DNA of 64,000 bases from Roseateles oligotrophus (GTDB lineage: Bacteria > Pseudomonadota > Gammaproteobacteria > Burkholderiales > Burkholderiaceae_C). Every line of letters starts with the position of its first letter. Positions within the stretch are counted from its first letter, which is position 1. The translations under genes were made by a program, and so were the position numbers. Location of the stretch: assembly GCF_025717515.1 (NCBI RefSeq), contig NZ_JAJIRN010000002.1, forward strand, positions 124,001 through 188,000, read 5' to 3'. Shown here in pieces: positions 45,335 to 54,403 of the stretch. Under the pieces are notes generated by a model that saw only the letters and a program-made list of their open reading frames with translations, was not told the DNA's origin and did no database searches.

Positions 45335-45442
45335 TTGTTCCAAATGCCTTGGTAAAGCGTTTCACTTGAATTGAATTATCCCCGACTTGGTCAAGAAGCC
45401 CATGCTGGCTTGCCCCAATCGAAGGCCGTGACGGGAGGAGAC

Positions 45443-46585
45443 CTAGGGCAAAGTTTGGTTGCGGTATTCGAACAGGCGATTGGCTTGATCACCGCTGGCC
45501 GAAAAGGGGCGCCGCGATGTTGAAGCCGTCCAGGGGCCGATATGCGTACCCATTTGGCTCTCGCGCACCAGCGCCTGCCCGTTCGGCGAGACTCCCGCCG
45601 TCCAAGCCCCTTTGGGCACCGATTGATCCCAAGCGCGCCCAATCGCCACCGAGCCAGCCTGCAGGCCCGGTTCGGCCATAAAGCGACTGCGCAACACCAA
45701 AAAACCATGTGACCGAGCCGCCGATGTGCTGGGCGCCAACACGATGCCGCCCTTGCCAATTTCATCGGGGCTGCGCCGCCCAGAGCGGCTGAGAATTTCG
45801 GATTCCTCGATCACCAATTGGGCATCGCCGAACACAAAGTCCACGTCACCGGCAATCAAACTCCGATAGACCCAGACCCGGCTGACCGGCGCGCTGCCTT
45901 TGGCTGCGGCGTAGAAGGTGTCTTGATGGCCGAGTAAGCGTACGCTCTGCAATTGCAGCCGGTCGCCACGGGTCATCAACGCAACCGCTTGCGCGCCGCC
46001 AGTTTCGCCGACTTGGGCCGGGTAGCCCGCACCGGCACGCACGCCGTCCATCGCATCGTTGGCAATGCTTAGGTGTGCCAGCTGCACATCGTCGCTGAAC
46101 AAGGCCAGCGTGGCGCTGCCCGAGGTGCCATAGGTGGCGGCCGCCAAATTGGGCTGGCAGCGATTGGCCGCGTCAAAACCGGCGCGCTTGGGCTCTGCGC
46201 TGTAATGCCCGGCGACCAGGGTCACCGCCGCAGCATCGGACGGGTCGCCATACAAGGTCAGCGGCGCTTTGTCTTGAATGCAGACGGCCTCGCGGTAGAC
46301 GCCGGCTCGCAGGCGAATGAAATGCCGGGCTTGGTTGTCTTGTTTGGACGGCAAGGCATCGATCGCCGCTTGAAGCGTGCGGTGGGTGCCACTGCCGTCG
46401 GCAGCCACCACCAGGTCGGCCGGCCATTGCGCCGGGTCCGTCAAGGATTGCGGCCGCCAGTCACCCAAGTAGTCAGTGACTTGATACGCGCGCGCCTGGG
46501 CCTCGCTCAGCTGCGGCCTGGGCTGCGCCAGCAAAGGGCTGGCAGCCAATATCAGCAGCAATGACAACGGCAGCCAAGCAAGCAT
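45443..46585 (-). CDS. Pectin methylesterase, CE8, exported
   Basis: Removes methyl esters from homogalacturonan, giving pectate and methanol. It has 380 residues, with a signal peptide (about 1-20) and a right-handed beta-helix. Catalytic aspartates lie in GHQDTFY and GDVDFVFG, and the active-site Arg in IGRAWDQ, all in the expected order. Cysteine pairs (CIQD, CQPN) are present. Its start lies only 3 bp after the ogl stop, so it is co-translated with a cytoplasmic enzyme although it acts in the periplasm. It is 108 bp upstream of kdgR on the same strand. Confidence 0.93.
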   Translation of the reverse strand: MLAWLPLSLLLILAASPLLAQPRPQLSEAQARAYQVTDYLGDWRPQSLTDPAQWPADLVVAADGSGTHRTLQAAIDALPSKQDNQARHFIRLRAGVYREAVCIQDKAPLTLYGDPSDAAAVTLVAGHYSAEPKRAGFDAANRCQPNLAAATYGTSGSATLALFSDDVQLAHLSIANDAMDGVRAGAGYPAQVGETGGAQAVALMTRGDRLQLQSVRLLGHQDTFYAAAKGSAPVSRVWVYRSLIAGDVDFVFGDAQLVIEESEILSRSGRRSPDEIGKGGIVLAPSTSAARSHGFLVLRSRFMAEPGLQAGSVAIGRAWDQSVPKGAWTAGVSPNGQALVRESQMGTHIGPWTASTSRRPFSASGDQANRLFEYRNQTLP

Positions 46586-46588
46586 GGT

Positions 46589-47752
46589 TCAGCCCAAGTC
46601 GGCCAAATACAGCGCCGGCTCACCCTCGGCGTCGGAGCTGAACAAGACCTGTTTTTGATCCGGCGTGAAGCTGGGGTGCGGATGGGTCACCTGACGATTG
46701 CCCTTGTAGACGCGCCAGCTGCTGTCATGCCTTGCGATGGTGCGGCGCGTACCGGTCTTCAAATCGAACAGGTGCAGATAGGGGTCGTTCTTGATCTCGT
46801 GGCCGCTGGCATTGGCCACGTCGACCGGCGAGCCACTGCCGTCACCAACCAGCAGCGTGCCGTCGAAGTTACTCATTAAATGCGAGCAAGGCGGCATGGC
46901 CGTGATGCGCCGCGAGACAAGCGTGACCGGGTCCAGCGTGCAGATCCAGCGATCGGTCTGGCCTTCAAGATAAGACACAAAAATCATCTGCGAGCCGTCC
47001 GGCACCCAGAACTCATGGGTGATGCTCTCACCCTTTTCATGCGTCTTGCCGCAGCGCATATGGCTGCCGTCCTCATTGATGAACCACATGCGCGCGTCGA
47101 TCAAGTCATGCGGCCCTTCATGGCAATAGGCGACCGTGTTGTCGTCAAACGGGCGGTACTGCGGATGGCCGAGCCAGCCGTCTTTTTCCAGAATCACCTC
47201 GCGCGCGCCGGTCGCCAGGTCGATGCGGATCAGCCGGCAGCGCGGCTTTTTGTGGAACATCTCGTGGAACTTCTGCCAGTCACTTAACGGGAACCAGTCA
47301 TCGGCATGGATCTCAATGCCGACCATCTGGGTGCAACTGCTATTCGATACCCAAGTGCCATAGCCGACCCAGCCGGCGGGCACGGTGTAGGCGATGTCTT
47401 CGCTCAGATCGCTCAGATGCAGGCGGATCAGTTGCCGCTCGGCGCGCACAAAGTACAGATATTTGTCGTCCGGGCTCAGGAAACCGCCGAAGGTGTTTTC
47501 ACCTGCCTGGTCGGTCAACTGAGTCGCGACCTGCGTCTGCAGATCGAGCAGGTGGTAGTTCCAGTTGGGGCTGGGCAAGGGGCCGAACTCCGCGCCAAAG
47601 ATAAGCTTGCTGCCGTCATTGGTAAAGCATTTTTGGTAGAAATAATTGCGATGGCAGGTCACGTCCAAGGGCGTCAACCGGGTCACTTTGGCACCGGTGT
47701 CGGGGTCCTGGCGGGAGACGAATTGCATTTGTCGCTGCGTTGATTTGCTCAT
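46589..47752 (-). CDS. ogl: Oligogalacturonate lyase (PL22)
   Basis: Cytoplasmic lyase that splits digalacturonate and its unsaturated form into monomers. It has 387 residues and no signal peptide: a seven-bladed propeller with the family-specific VTCHRNYFYQKCFTNDGSK (about 27-45). Metal ligands match known Ogl: His in THEFW (about 250) and QVTHPHPSF (about 358-366; Gln plus two His). I start at the ATG at 47752, ten codons after the earliest ATG, because AGAAGAG precedes it. A terminator-like hairpin separates it from the ABC transporter genes, so it may have its own promoter. Confidence 0.96.
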   Translation of the reverse strand: MSKSTQRQMQFVSRQDPDTGAKVTRLTPLDVTCHRNYFYQKCFTNDGSKLIFGAEFGPLPSPNWNYHLLDLQTQVATQLTDQAGENTFGGFLSPDDKYLYFVRAERQLIRLHLSDLSEDIAYTVPAGWVGYGTWVSNSSCTQMVGIEIHADDWFPLSDWQKFHEMFHKKPRCRLIRIDLATGAREVILEKDGWLGHPQYRPFDDNTVAYCHEGPHDLIDARMWFINEDGSHMRCGKTHEKGESITHEFWVPDGSQMIFVSYLEGQTDRWICTLDPVTLVSRRITAMPPCSHLMSNFDGTLLVGDGSGSPVDVANASGHEIKNDPYLHLFDLKTGTRRTIARHDSSWRVYKGNRQVTHPHPSFTPDQKQVLFSSDAEGEPALYLADLG

Positions 47753-47797
47753 GGTGATTGCTCTTCTTTGCCTGCTCGGCACATCGGGTAATTCAAG

Positions 47798-47833
47798 AAA
47801 AATGGGCCACCCTCAGCGGCAGGCTGAGGATGG
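47798..47833 (-). terminator. Terminator between the Tog importer genes and ogl
   Basis: Stem CCTCAGC (47811-47817) / GCTGAGG (47823-47829) with a 5-base loop, extended by CCA/TGG. On the minus strand CCCATTTTT follows. It lies 88 bp after the binding-protein stop and 46 bp before ogl, and would limit read-through. Confidence 0.65.
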
Positions 47834-47921
47834 AGACCATAGACGGTTGGGGCTGATTGCCCGCCGTTCAGTTCCTTCTCCGGCTCTTCGGCCCTCTCTC
47901 GTATTTCTTCCTTGCCTGCAA

Positions 47922-49241
47922 CTACTTGATACGCTTAAGTAAGGCATTACCTTCTTCGACCAGGCGTTTTGCAGCTTCTGCGTCCGTGGTCTTGCCATAA
48001 GCGACTGTCTCGAACACTTCGCGCATGAACTTTTGCATGCGAGCATGCTCGAACAGCGGCGCCGGCAGCTCGATTCGGCCGGCAAGCTTTTGCGCCTTGA
48101 TCTGCGCATCGGCCTGCAACTCCAGCGCGGGCAGCGCCTTCTCGCGCTGCAGCAAGTCAAACTGCCGCTGCGCGCCGGGCACACCACGGGTCTTGCCGAG
48201 AATCAACGCAGCCTCGGGGTCGGTCAGCATGAAGTTGACAAAGCGGGCCGCCAATTCCGGTTGTTTGCTATTGCGCCCGACCGCGAACATCAAAGAGGGT
48301 CGGCCAAACATGCCGCTGTTGGCGGCACCGGGCAGCGTCGGAAACTCGCCCAAAGCCAATTTCTGCTGACTGTCCAGCGTGCTGGCGCGCAAGGAGATCG
48401 CACTGTCCCAGGTGTAGTTGCCGGCCCAGTTGCCGACCACCCAATCCTGCTGCTGTTCGGTGGCCTTCTCGGCGCCGCCCAGGCTGGCGCGCAGCGGCAG
48501 CGGTGTGGCTGTGTGACCATCCACCAGGCGCTTATAGGTCTGCACCCATTCCAGCGCCGCCGCCGGGCTCATGGCCACGCGCGGCTGCTTGGGGTCGAGA
48601 TAAGCCATGCCATGCTTTTGATGCACATAGGCCTGCGACAGCAAAATCATGTCGTACAGCTCGCCGTCCAAAGGATAGGCATTGGGCCCGAGCTTTTGCT
48701 TGAATACCGCACCGGCGGCAAACAACTCGTCCCAGGTCTTGGGCAGGGGCAAGCCAGCGCGATCGAACGCCGCCTGATTCCATAAGAACACTCTGGCGCT
48801 ATAGCCCACCGGCAGCGCATTGAGCTTGCCCGCCACGATGCCCATGCTCAGGTCTTGAGGTGTGAACTGATCCAGCGCCAAGACATGTTTGTATTGATTC
48901 AGATCGGTAAAGCCTGTGCCGCGCTTGGAGAACATGGCCATCCAGGCCCAGTTGATCTGCATCACGTCGGGCTCGGACCCGCCGGCGATCTGGGTCGTCA
49001 AACGTTCCAGATAACCGTTAAAGCCCATGTATTCGGCCTTGATCTTGAGGCCGGGGTTCTGGCGCTCAAAGGCGGCAATAGCTTTGAGCGTGGCCTGATG
49101 GCGCGCTCCACCGCCCCACCAGGCGAATCGCAAAACGGTGGGCTTGGCAGTATCGGCGGCATTTGCCGGGGCGTTGGCCAAAGCTACCAAACTGGCGGCG
49201 GCCAGCGCGAACAGCGAACGGCGTCGTTCAAATAGACTCAT
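47922..49241 (-). CDS. togB: ABC transporter sugar-binding protein (TogB-like)
   Basis: Periplasmic binding protein of 439 residues with a signal peptide (about 1-28). Family-1 solute-binding fold: LRFAWWGGGARHQATLKAI near the N-terminus, GSEPDVMQINWAWM (about 88), then LPVGYSARVFLWNQAAF (about 148). It resembles TogB of the Erwinia oligogalacturonide importer and lies in the same gene order as the tog operon: two permeases, ATPase, binding protein. It captures oligogalacturonides from pectate breakdown; the substrate is inferred from this context. Confidence 0.88.
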   Translation of the reverse strand: MSLFERRRSLFALAAASLVALANAPANAADTAKPTVLRFAWWGGGARHQATLKAIAAFERQNPGLKIKAEYMGFNGYLERLTTQIAGGSEPDVMQINWAWMAMFSKRGTGFTDLNQYKHVLALDQFTPQDLSMGIVAGKLNALPVGYSARVFLWNQAAFDRAGLPLPKTWDELFAAGAVFKQKLGPNAYPLDGELYDMILLSQAYVHQKHGMAYLDPKQPRVAMSPAAALEWVQTYKRLVDGHTATPLPLRASLGGAEKATEQQQDWVVGNWAGNYTWDSAISLRASTLDSQQKLALGEFPTLPGAANSGMFGRPSLMFAVGRNSKQPELAARFVNFMLTDPEAALILGKTRGVPGAQRQFDLLQREKALPALELQADAQIKAQKLAGRIELPAPLFEHARMQKFMREVFETVAYGKTTDAEAAKRLVEEGNALLKRIK

Positions 49242-49249
49242 ATCAACCT

Positions 49250-50386
49250 TCAGAGCAGCAGATTGGCGCCGCTGCCGTCTTCAGCGCCATCAAACAAATG
49301 GCTGCACCCGAGTTGCAGATGAAATGTATGGGCCACGCCGCGCGTCTTGCCGGCCAAGCTGCCGAGTTGGTCGGCCGGCACGCGGGCCGTCATGGGTACG
49401 TTGCCAATGTCGAAATGAACAAACACCTCGCTGCCCATGTGCTCGGAGAAACGCAGAGTCCCCGGCACCGAGAAGCTGTCCCCCTGCGGGCGCGCCTCGG
49501 CCGAGATATGTTCGGGCCGCAGGCCGAACTTGATAGCGCCGGTGCGCAGGCGCATGCGCTGCGCTTTCACCTCGGGCAAAGGCAAGACTTGACCCCCAAG
49601 CAACACCGCCAGCTCATTACCTTGCGCTTGCAGCGTCGCGGGATGGATATTCATTTCCGGCGAACCGATGAAGCTGGCCACAAAGGCATTCGCCGGCCGG
49701 TCGTACAGCGCGGTCGGGGTGTCGACCTGCTGGATCACGCCGTCCTTGAGCACGCAGATGCGCTCACCCATCGTCATCGCCTCGACCTGGTCATGGGTGA
49801 CATAGACGACGGTGGCGGGCTGGCCCGATTCGCGCAGCGTGCGGTGCAGCTCGGTCAGTCGCACCCGCATCGAGGCACGCAGCTTGGCATCCAGATTCGA
49901 CAGCGGCTCATCGAACAAAAACACCTCGGGCTTCTTGACGATGGCGCGACCCACCGCGACGCGCTGCGCCTGCCCGCCCGACAACTGCTTGGGGTAGCGG
50001 TCCAGCAGATGCTCCATTTCCAGCAACTGGGCCGCATGGCGTACGCGCCGGTCGACCTCGTCCTTTTTGGCGCCGCCGAGCTTCAAACCAAAGGCCAGGT
50101 TGTCGTAGACCTTCATATGCGGGTAGAGCGCATAGTTCTGAAACACCATCGCGATGCCGCGCGCCTTGGGCGCCAGGGTATTGACCAGCTTACCGCCGAT
50201 ATGCAACTCACCGCCGGTGATGGTCTCTAGGCCGGCAATCATGCGCAAGAGCGTGGACTTGGCGCAGCCCGAGGGGCCGACAAAGACCATGAACTCGCCG
50301 TCGCGGACTTCCAGGTCGACCCCATGCACGGCCTTGAAGCCATTCGGGTAGACCTTCTCGATTTTCTTCAGGCTTAACTGCGCCAT
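49250..50386 (-). CDS. togA: ABC transporter ATPase, MalK/UgpC type (TogA-like)
   Basis: A 378-residue ATPase that drives import by the two membrane proteins next to it. Walker A is GPSGCAKS (about 37-44; Ala replaces the usual Gly), signature LSGGQ near 134, Walker B VFLFDEPLSNLD near 155, switch His in VYVTHDQ near 191. The last 130 residues are an OB-fold (MalK-type) regulatory domain with GLRPEHI near 290. Eight bp before the binding-protein gene and 14 bp after the permease. Confidence 0.92.
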   Translation of the reverse strand: MAQLSLKKIEKVYPNGFKAVHGVDLEVRDGEFMVFVGPSGCAKSTLLRMIAGLETITGGELHIGGKLVNTLAPKARGIAMVFQNYALYPHMKVYDNLAFGLKLGGAKKDEVDRRVRHAAQLLEMEHLLDRYPKQLSGGQAQRVAVGRAIVKKPEVFLFDEPLSNLDAKLRASMRVRLTELHRTLRESGQPATVVYVTHDQVEAMTMGERICVLKDGVIQQVDTPTALYDRPANAFVASFIGSPEMNIHPATLQAQGNELAVLLGGQVLPLPEVKAQRMRLRTGAIKFGLRPEHISAEARPQGDSFSVPGTLRFSEHMGSEVFVHFDIGNVPMTARVPADQLGSLAGKTRGVAHTFHLQLGCSHLFDGAEDGSGANLLL

Positions 50387-50400
50387 GTTTTTGTCTCTCT

Positions 50401-51273
50401 TTAGCCTTTGATGCCGCTGCTGGCGGAACCTTCAATGAAATGGCGCTGGGCGGCGAAGAACACCGCGACCGATGGGATCAGCGCGACTACCGAGATCGCG
50501 ATCACACTGGCCCACTCGACCTCCTCGGTGGCGCCTATGCTCATCTTCAGGGCCAGGGAGACAGGGTATTTCTCCACCGTCGCCAAATAGATCAGCGGGC
50601 CCATGAAGTCGTTCATGGTCCAGATGAACTGAAACACGATGACCGAAATGATGGCCGGCTTGAGCATCGGGACGATGATGTACCAGAGCAGCTGCAGCGC
50701 GTTGCAGCCATCGATCTGCGCCGCTTCTTCCATATCGCGCGGGATGCCGCGCAGAAACTGCACCAGCATGAAGACAAAGAAGGTATCGGTGGCAAATGCC
50801 GAGGGCAAGATCAGGGGCAGGTAGCTGTCTAACCAGCCAAACTCGCGGAACATCAGGTATTGCGGCAGGCGCAAGACTATCAGCGGCAACATCATTGTGC
50901 CGACCATGATGCTGAACAAAAACTTCTTGCCCCAGAACTCGAAGCGTGCAAAGGCATAGGCCACCAGCACGCAGGAGATCACCGTCACGATGATGCGCGG
51001 AATGACGATCAGAAAGCTGTTCAGGAAATAGGTCGCGAAGGTGTACTCGGTGCTGGTTTTCCAGCCCTTGGCATAAGCGCCGAAATCAAAACGGCTGGGC
51101 CAAAAGCCGACCTCGCTATAGATCTCGACATTGTTCTTGAACGAAGCACCGATCAGCCACGCCAGTGGGTACAACATCACCAACGCCACCGTGAACAAGG
51201 CCATATAGCGCAGCCATTGCCGGCCCTGGTCGCGGCCCAAGGTCAAGGCATCGGAACTCGCGGCGCCGCTCAT
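50401..51273 (-). CDS. togN: ABC sugar permease (TogN/MalG-like)
   Basis: An integral inner-membrane protein of 290 residues with six predicted hydrophobic segments. The EAA loop that docks the ATPase is visible as EEAAQIDGCNALQLLWYIIVPMLKP (quoted in part: EEAAQIDGCN, about 188). It pairs with the permease just upstream; the start overlaps that gene's stop by ATGA. Confidence 0.92.
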   Translation of the reverse strand: MSGAASSDALTLGRDQGRQWLRYMALFTVALVMLYPLAWLIGASFKNNVEIYSEVGFWPSRFDFGAYAKGWKTSTEYTFATYFLNSFLIVIPRIIVTVISCVLVAYAFARFEFWGKKFLFSIMVGTMMLPLIVLRLPQYLMFREFGWLDSYLPLILPSAFATDTFFVFMLVQFLRGIPRDMEEAAQIDGCNALQLLWYIIVPMLKPAIISVIVFQFIWTMNDFMGPLIYLATVEKYPVSLALKMSIGATEEVEWASVIAISVVALIPSVAVFFAAQRHFIEGSASSGIKG

Positions 51274-52157
51274 TTGGAACTCTCCTTCTCGCCCGCATAG
51301 AAGACCCAGTATTTGGAGCTCCAGAACGAAATCGCGCTCAAACCACCGACCAGGGCGAACAAGACCCAGGACAGCGCCGCGCCATAGCCGAGATTGAAGT
51401 AGCGAAAGCTCTGGTCATAGATGTACAGCGCCAACACATAAGTGGAATGAAGTGGCCCGCCCTCGGTGATGGCGTAAGGGCCATTGAACTCCTGGAAGGC
51501 CTGCACCATCTGCATGATCATGTTGAAAAAGATAACGGGCGTGATCAAGGGCACGGTGATGCGGAAGAACTGCTGGCGCTTGCTGGCGCCGTCGATCTCG
51601 GCCGCCTCGTAAAGCGACACCGAAACGTTTTGCAGCGCGGCCAAAAAGATCACCATGGCCGAGCCGAACTGCCAGGTGAACAGCAGCACGATGGTCCAGA
51701 GCGAATAGTGCTCGTCGGCCAACCAGGCGATAGGCTCCAGGCCGAGCTTGATCATCATGAGATTGACGAGGCCCTGCTTGGCGAAGATAAAGCGCCACAG
51801 CACGGCGGTAGCGATCGAGCCGCCGAGTATGGACGGCAGGTAAAAAGCGGCGCGGAAGAAATTGATGCCGCGCAGCTTGTAATTCAGCACATGGGCGATG
51901 AAGAGCGCGAAGCCAACGCGCAGCGGCACGGCCAAGACGGCGAACAGCAGCGTGACGCCCAGCGATTTTCGAAACAGCGGGTCAGCCGTGGCGATCTCGC
52001 GGTAGTTGTCGAGGCCGACGAACACGGGCGGGTCCATCAGGTCGTATTGCGTGAAGCCGAGCGCGAAGCTCATCACGAAGGGGAACAGCTTGAAGCCCAG
52101 CACACCCAACACAAAGGGCAGCACGAACAGAAAGCCTAGTTTTTTGTTTTCATACAT
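51270..52157 (-). CDS. togM: ABC sugar permease (TogM/MalF-like)
   Basis: An inner-membrane permease of 295 residues with six hydrophobic segments and an EAA loop (YEAAEIDGASKRQQF, about 190). I start it at the ATG at 52157 (MYENKKLGF), 37 codons after the first ATG in the frame, because GGAG is 8 bp before it and the extra N-terminus would be polar and lie in the hairpin-rich leader. First gene of the importer set, separated from kduD by 215 bp of hairpins. Confidence 0.92.
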   Translation of the reverse strand: MYENKKLGFLFVLPFVLGVLGFKLFPFVMSFALGFTQYDLMDPPVFVGLDNYREIATADPLFRKSLGVTLLFAVLAVPLRVGFALFIAHVLNYKLRGINFFRAAFYLPSILGGSIATAVLWRFIFAKQGLVNLMMIKLGLEPIAWLADEHYSLWTIVLLFTWQFGSAMVIFLAALQNVSVSLYEAAEIDGASKRQQFFRITVPLITPVIFFNMIMQMVQAFQEFNGPYAITEGGPLHSTYVLALYIYDQSFRYFNLGYGAALSWVLFALVGGLSAISFWSSKYWVFYAGEKESSK

Positions 52158-52372
52158 ACACCGAGTCTCCGTCGGTATTTTCTGGAGACCCCGCTGCGCA
52201 GCAGCAGGGTTCGACCCCTCAAGCAGAGCCCGAGGAACCGGCTTCGCCGGGCCTCTGAGTTCCGCCAAGGCCAGAGGCCTTGGCCCTCGCCAGGCTCAAA
52301 CAGTCCACAGGACTGTTTGTGTCCGGGCTCGGCCCCCTTGAGGGGGTGGCGCGCAGCGCCTACGGGGGTGGG
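52158..52372. repeat. Hairpin cluster between kduD and togM
   Basis: Three strong palindromes lie side by side: CCAAGGCC/GGCCTTGG (52265-52283), AAACAGTCC/GGACTGTTT (52298-52318) and CCCCCT/AGGGGG (52333-52346), each with a 2-3 base loop. None has a T run. On the minus-strand message they lie between kduD and togM and could act as mRNA stabilisers, transcript ends or a dispersed repeat. Confidence 0.7.
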
Positions 52373-53134
52373 CTATCTCGCCAGCCACCCGCCGTCCACG
52401 GCGACCGTGTAGCCATTGACATAGTCGGACGCCTTGGACGACAGGAACACCACCGGGCCGGCCAAGTCTTCCGGCGAACCCCAACGGCCGGCCGGTATGC
52501 GCTCAAGGATAGAGGCACTGCGGCCCTCGTCCGCGCGCAGCGCCGCGGTATTGTTGGTCGCCATATAGCCCGGCGCGATGCCGTTCACATTGATGCCATG
52601 CGAGGCCCATTCATTGGCCATAGCGCGGGTAATACCCATCACGGCGCTCTTGGAGGCCGTGTAAGACGGCACCCGCACGCCGCCTTGATAAGACAGCATC
52701 GAGGCCACATTGATGATCTTGCCGCCATTGCCCTGCGCGATGAATTGCTTGGCCGCAGCCTGCGAGAAGAAGAACACCGTCTTCAGGTTCAGGTCGATGA
52801 CATCGTCCCAATCCTTTTCGCTGAATTTGATCGCGTCTTCGCGGCGGATGATGCCGGCGTTATTGACCAGAATGTCGATCTTGCCGGTCAAGGTCAACGC
52901 CTCTTTGATCAACCCGTCGATGCAACTGATGTCGGACAGATTGGCGCGCAAGTCCAGAAACCGCCGGCCGGTGGCCTCGACCTGCTGGCGTGTCTCGGTC
53001 GGCTCGGTGACATTGATGCCGACCACGTCGGCGCCGGCCTGCGCCAAGGCCAGGGCCATGCCCTGCCCCAAGCCGGTATTGCAGCCGGTGACGATGGCGA
53101 CCTGACCGTTGAGTTGGAAGTTTTCGAGAATCAT
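52373..53134 (-). CDS. kduD: 2-dehydro-3-deoxy-D-gluconate 5-dehydrogenase
   Basis: Short-chain dehydrogenase of 253 residues that reduces 2,5-diketo-3-deoxygluconate to 2-keto-3-deoxygluconate with NAD(P)H. The Rossmann motif TGCNTGLG (about 16-23), NNAG (about 90), Ser in VASML (about 143) and YTASK (about 156) are all present. KduD is the step after KduI, whose gene is immediately upstream. Confidence 0.95.
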   Translation of the reverse strand: MILENFQLNGQVAIVTGCNTGLGQGMALALAQAGADVVGINVTEPTETRQQVEATGRRFLDLRANLSDISCIDGLIKEALTLTGKIDILVNNAGIIRREDAIKFSEKDWDDVIDLNLKTVFFFSQAAAKQFIAQGNGGKIINVASMLSYQGGVRVPSYTASKSAVMGITRAMANEWASHGINVNGIAPGYMATNNTAALRADEGRSASILERIPAGRWGSPEDLAGPVVFLSSKASDYVNGYTVAVDGGWLAR

Positions 53135-53312
53135 GATGGTTTGCTTTCGGTGTTCTTATTCAAAGCTCCAAAAGGGTGCGAGCTTTTGTAGCGAGCGGTC
53201 GTCAGGCTAGGCGGGCGAAGCACAGGAACCGGAACGTACGTCCTGTACGTGAGGATTCCGAGCATTCGTCCAACGACGCCTGGCGGCCGCGCAGTAAAAA
53301 GATCGCGGCCTT
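53135..53312. repeat. Intergenic repeat-like element between kduI and kduD
   Basis: Contains an imperfect inverted repeat centred on ACGTAC-GTCCT-GTACGT (about 53234-53252) within a longer GGAAC/GGATTCC pairing. It resembles dispersed elements I have seen in Burkholderiales intergenic regions. It has no start signals or protein-like frame. Confidence 0.45.
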
Positions 53313-54149
53313 TCAACGCAAAGCGGTCATGGGCACATGATCCATGTCCTTGAAGACCTGGTTCTCGCCCACCATGCCCCAGATAAAGGTGTAGGCCTGG
53401 GTGCCCACGCCGGAGTGGATGGACCAGCTCGGGCTGATCACCGCCTGCTCATTGCGCACCACCAGATGGCGGGTCTGCGTCGGCTCGCCCATCATGTGGA
53501 AGACGGCGGCGTTCTCGTTCATATCGAAATAGAAATACACCTCCATGCGGCGGTCATGCTGGTGGCAAGGCATGGTGTTCCACAAGCTGCCCGGCTCCAA
53601 CTGCGTCATGCCCATCAGCAATTGGCAGGTCGGCAGCACATCGGGCACCAGGAATTTGTAGATGGTGCGGCGGTTGCTGGTCTCGGGCGCGCCCAAGGTT
53701 TCTGGCGAAGCCTCGGCCAAAGTGACCTTGCGGTGTGGGTAAGCGGTATGCGCCGGTGCGCAGTTGAAGTAGAGCTTGGCCGGCGCGGCCGCGTCGACGC
53801 TCTCGAAAGCCAAGACCTTGGCGCCTTGACCTACATAAAGCGCTTCGCGCGCACCGACCTCGAAGACCTGCTCATCCACGGTGACGCGCGCCGCTCCGCC
53901 GATATTGATCAGCCCCAGTTCGCGGCGCTGCAGGAAAAAGTCAGTCCCTGTGTACTTGCCCAACTCGGCAGCGAAAGTCACCGGCTTGCTGACCGGCATG
54001 ATGCCGCCAACGATGATGCGGTCGATCTGGCTATAGGTCAGCGTGGCCTCATCGGCCTTGAACATATCCTCCACCAGAAAATGGCGGCGCAAGCCTTCGG
54101 TATCGAGGCTGCGGGCATGTTCGCTGTGAACGGGTTGACGGACTTGCAT
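53313..54149 (-). CDS. kduI: 5-dehydro-4-deoxy-D-glucuronate isomerase
   Basis: Converts 5-keto-4-deoxyuronate (from unsaturated galacturonate) to 2,5-diketo-3-deoxygluconate. It has 278 residues, a bicupin. Zinc ligands are expected in [16 protein letters not shown] (about 195-210: His, His, Glu) and SIHSGVGT (about 245). AAGGA lies 7 bp before the ATG. It begins the minus-strand set kduI-kduD-togMNAB and faces kdgF across a KdgR-type box. Confidence 0.96.
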   Translation of the reverse strand: MQVRQPVHSEHARSLDTEGLRRHFLVEDMFKADEATLTYSQIDRIIVGGIMPVSKPVTFAAELGKYTGTDFFLQRRELGLINIGGAARVTVDEQVFEVGAREALYVGQGAKVLAFESVDAAAPAKLYFNCAPAHTAYPHRKVTLAEASPETLGAPETSNRRTIYKFLVPDVLPTCQLLMGMTQLEPGSLWNTMPCHQHDRRMEVYFYFDMNENAAVFHMMGEPTQTRHLVVRNEQAVISPSWSIHSGVGTQAYTFIWGMVGENQVFKDMDHVPMTALR

Positions 54150-54177
54150 GGTGTATTCCTTCTGCTCGGCTGGGTTC

Positions 54178-54202
54178 TAAAGCGCCCTGAATTGGCGCTT
54201 TA
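54178..54202. promoter_or_regulatory. Perfect 9-bp inverted repeat in the kduI leader
   Basis: TAAAGCGCC (54178-54186) / GGCGCTTTA (54194-54202) with a 7-base gap, 28 bp before the kduI ATG. It may be an operator or an RNA hairpin in the kduI leader. It differs from the KdgR box. Confidence 0.55.
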
Positions 54203-54275
54203 ACTTGTGATTTTGGTCTTGCTGGGTGCAAGCGTAACTCATGTTAGTGCTTTCCCGGAATAATGGTTTCTATTT

Positions 54276-54294
54276 AGTGAACCAGTGTTTCATT
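54276..54294. promoter_or_regulatory. KdgR-type box between kduI and kdgF
   Basis: AGTGAACCAGTGTTTCATT matches the enterobacterial KdgR consensus AATGAAACANTGTTTCATT at 16 of 18 defined positions. A TATAGT (54310-54315) 16-17 bp downstream could be the kdgF -10 box, so the site would cover the -35 region, as expected for a repressor. Confidence 0.75.
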
Positions 54295-54403
54295 TTTTTC
54301 CACAAGCGGTATAGTAAACCCAATCGCAGCCTCAAGTCCTGCCAAATTGGCAACAAAAGGCAGTGGACAAGACAAACGCAATGACCGCAGGAGCCCCGAA
54401 CCG

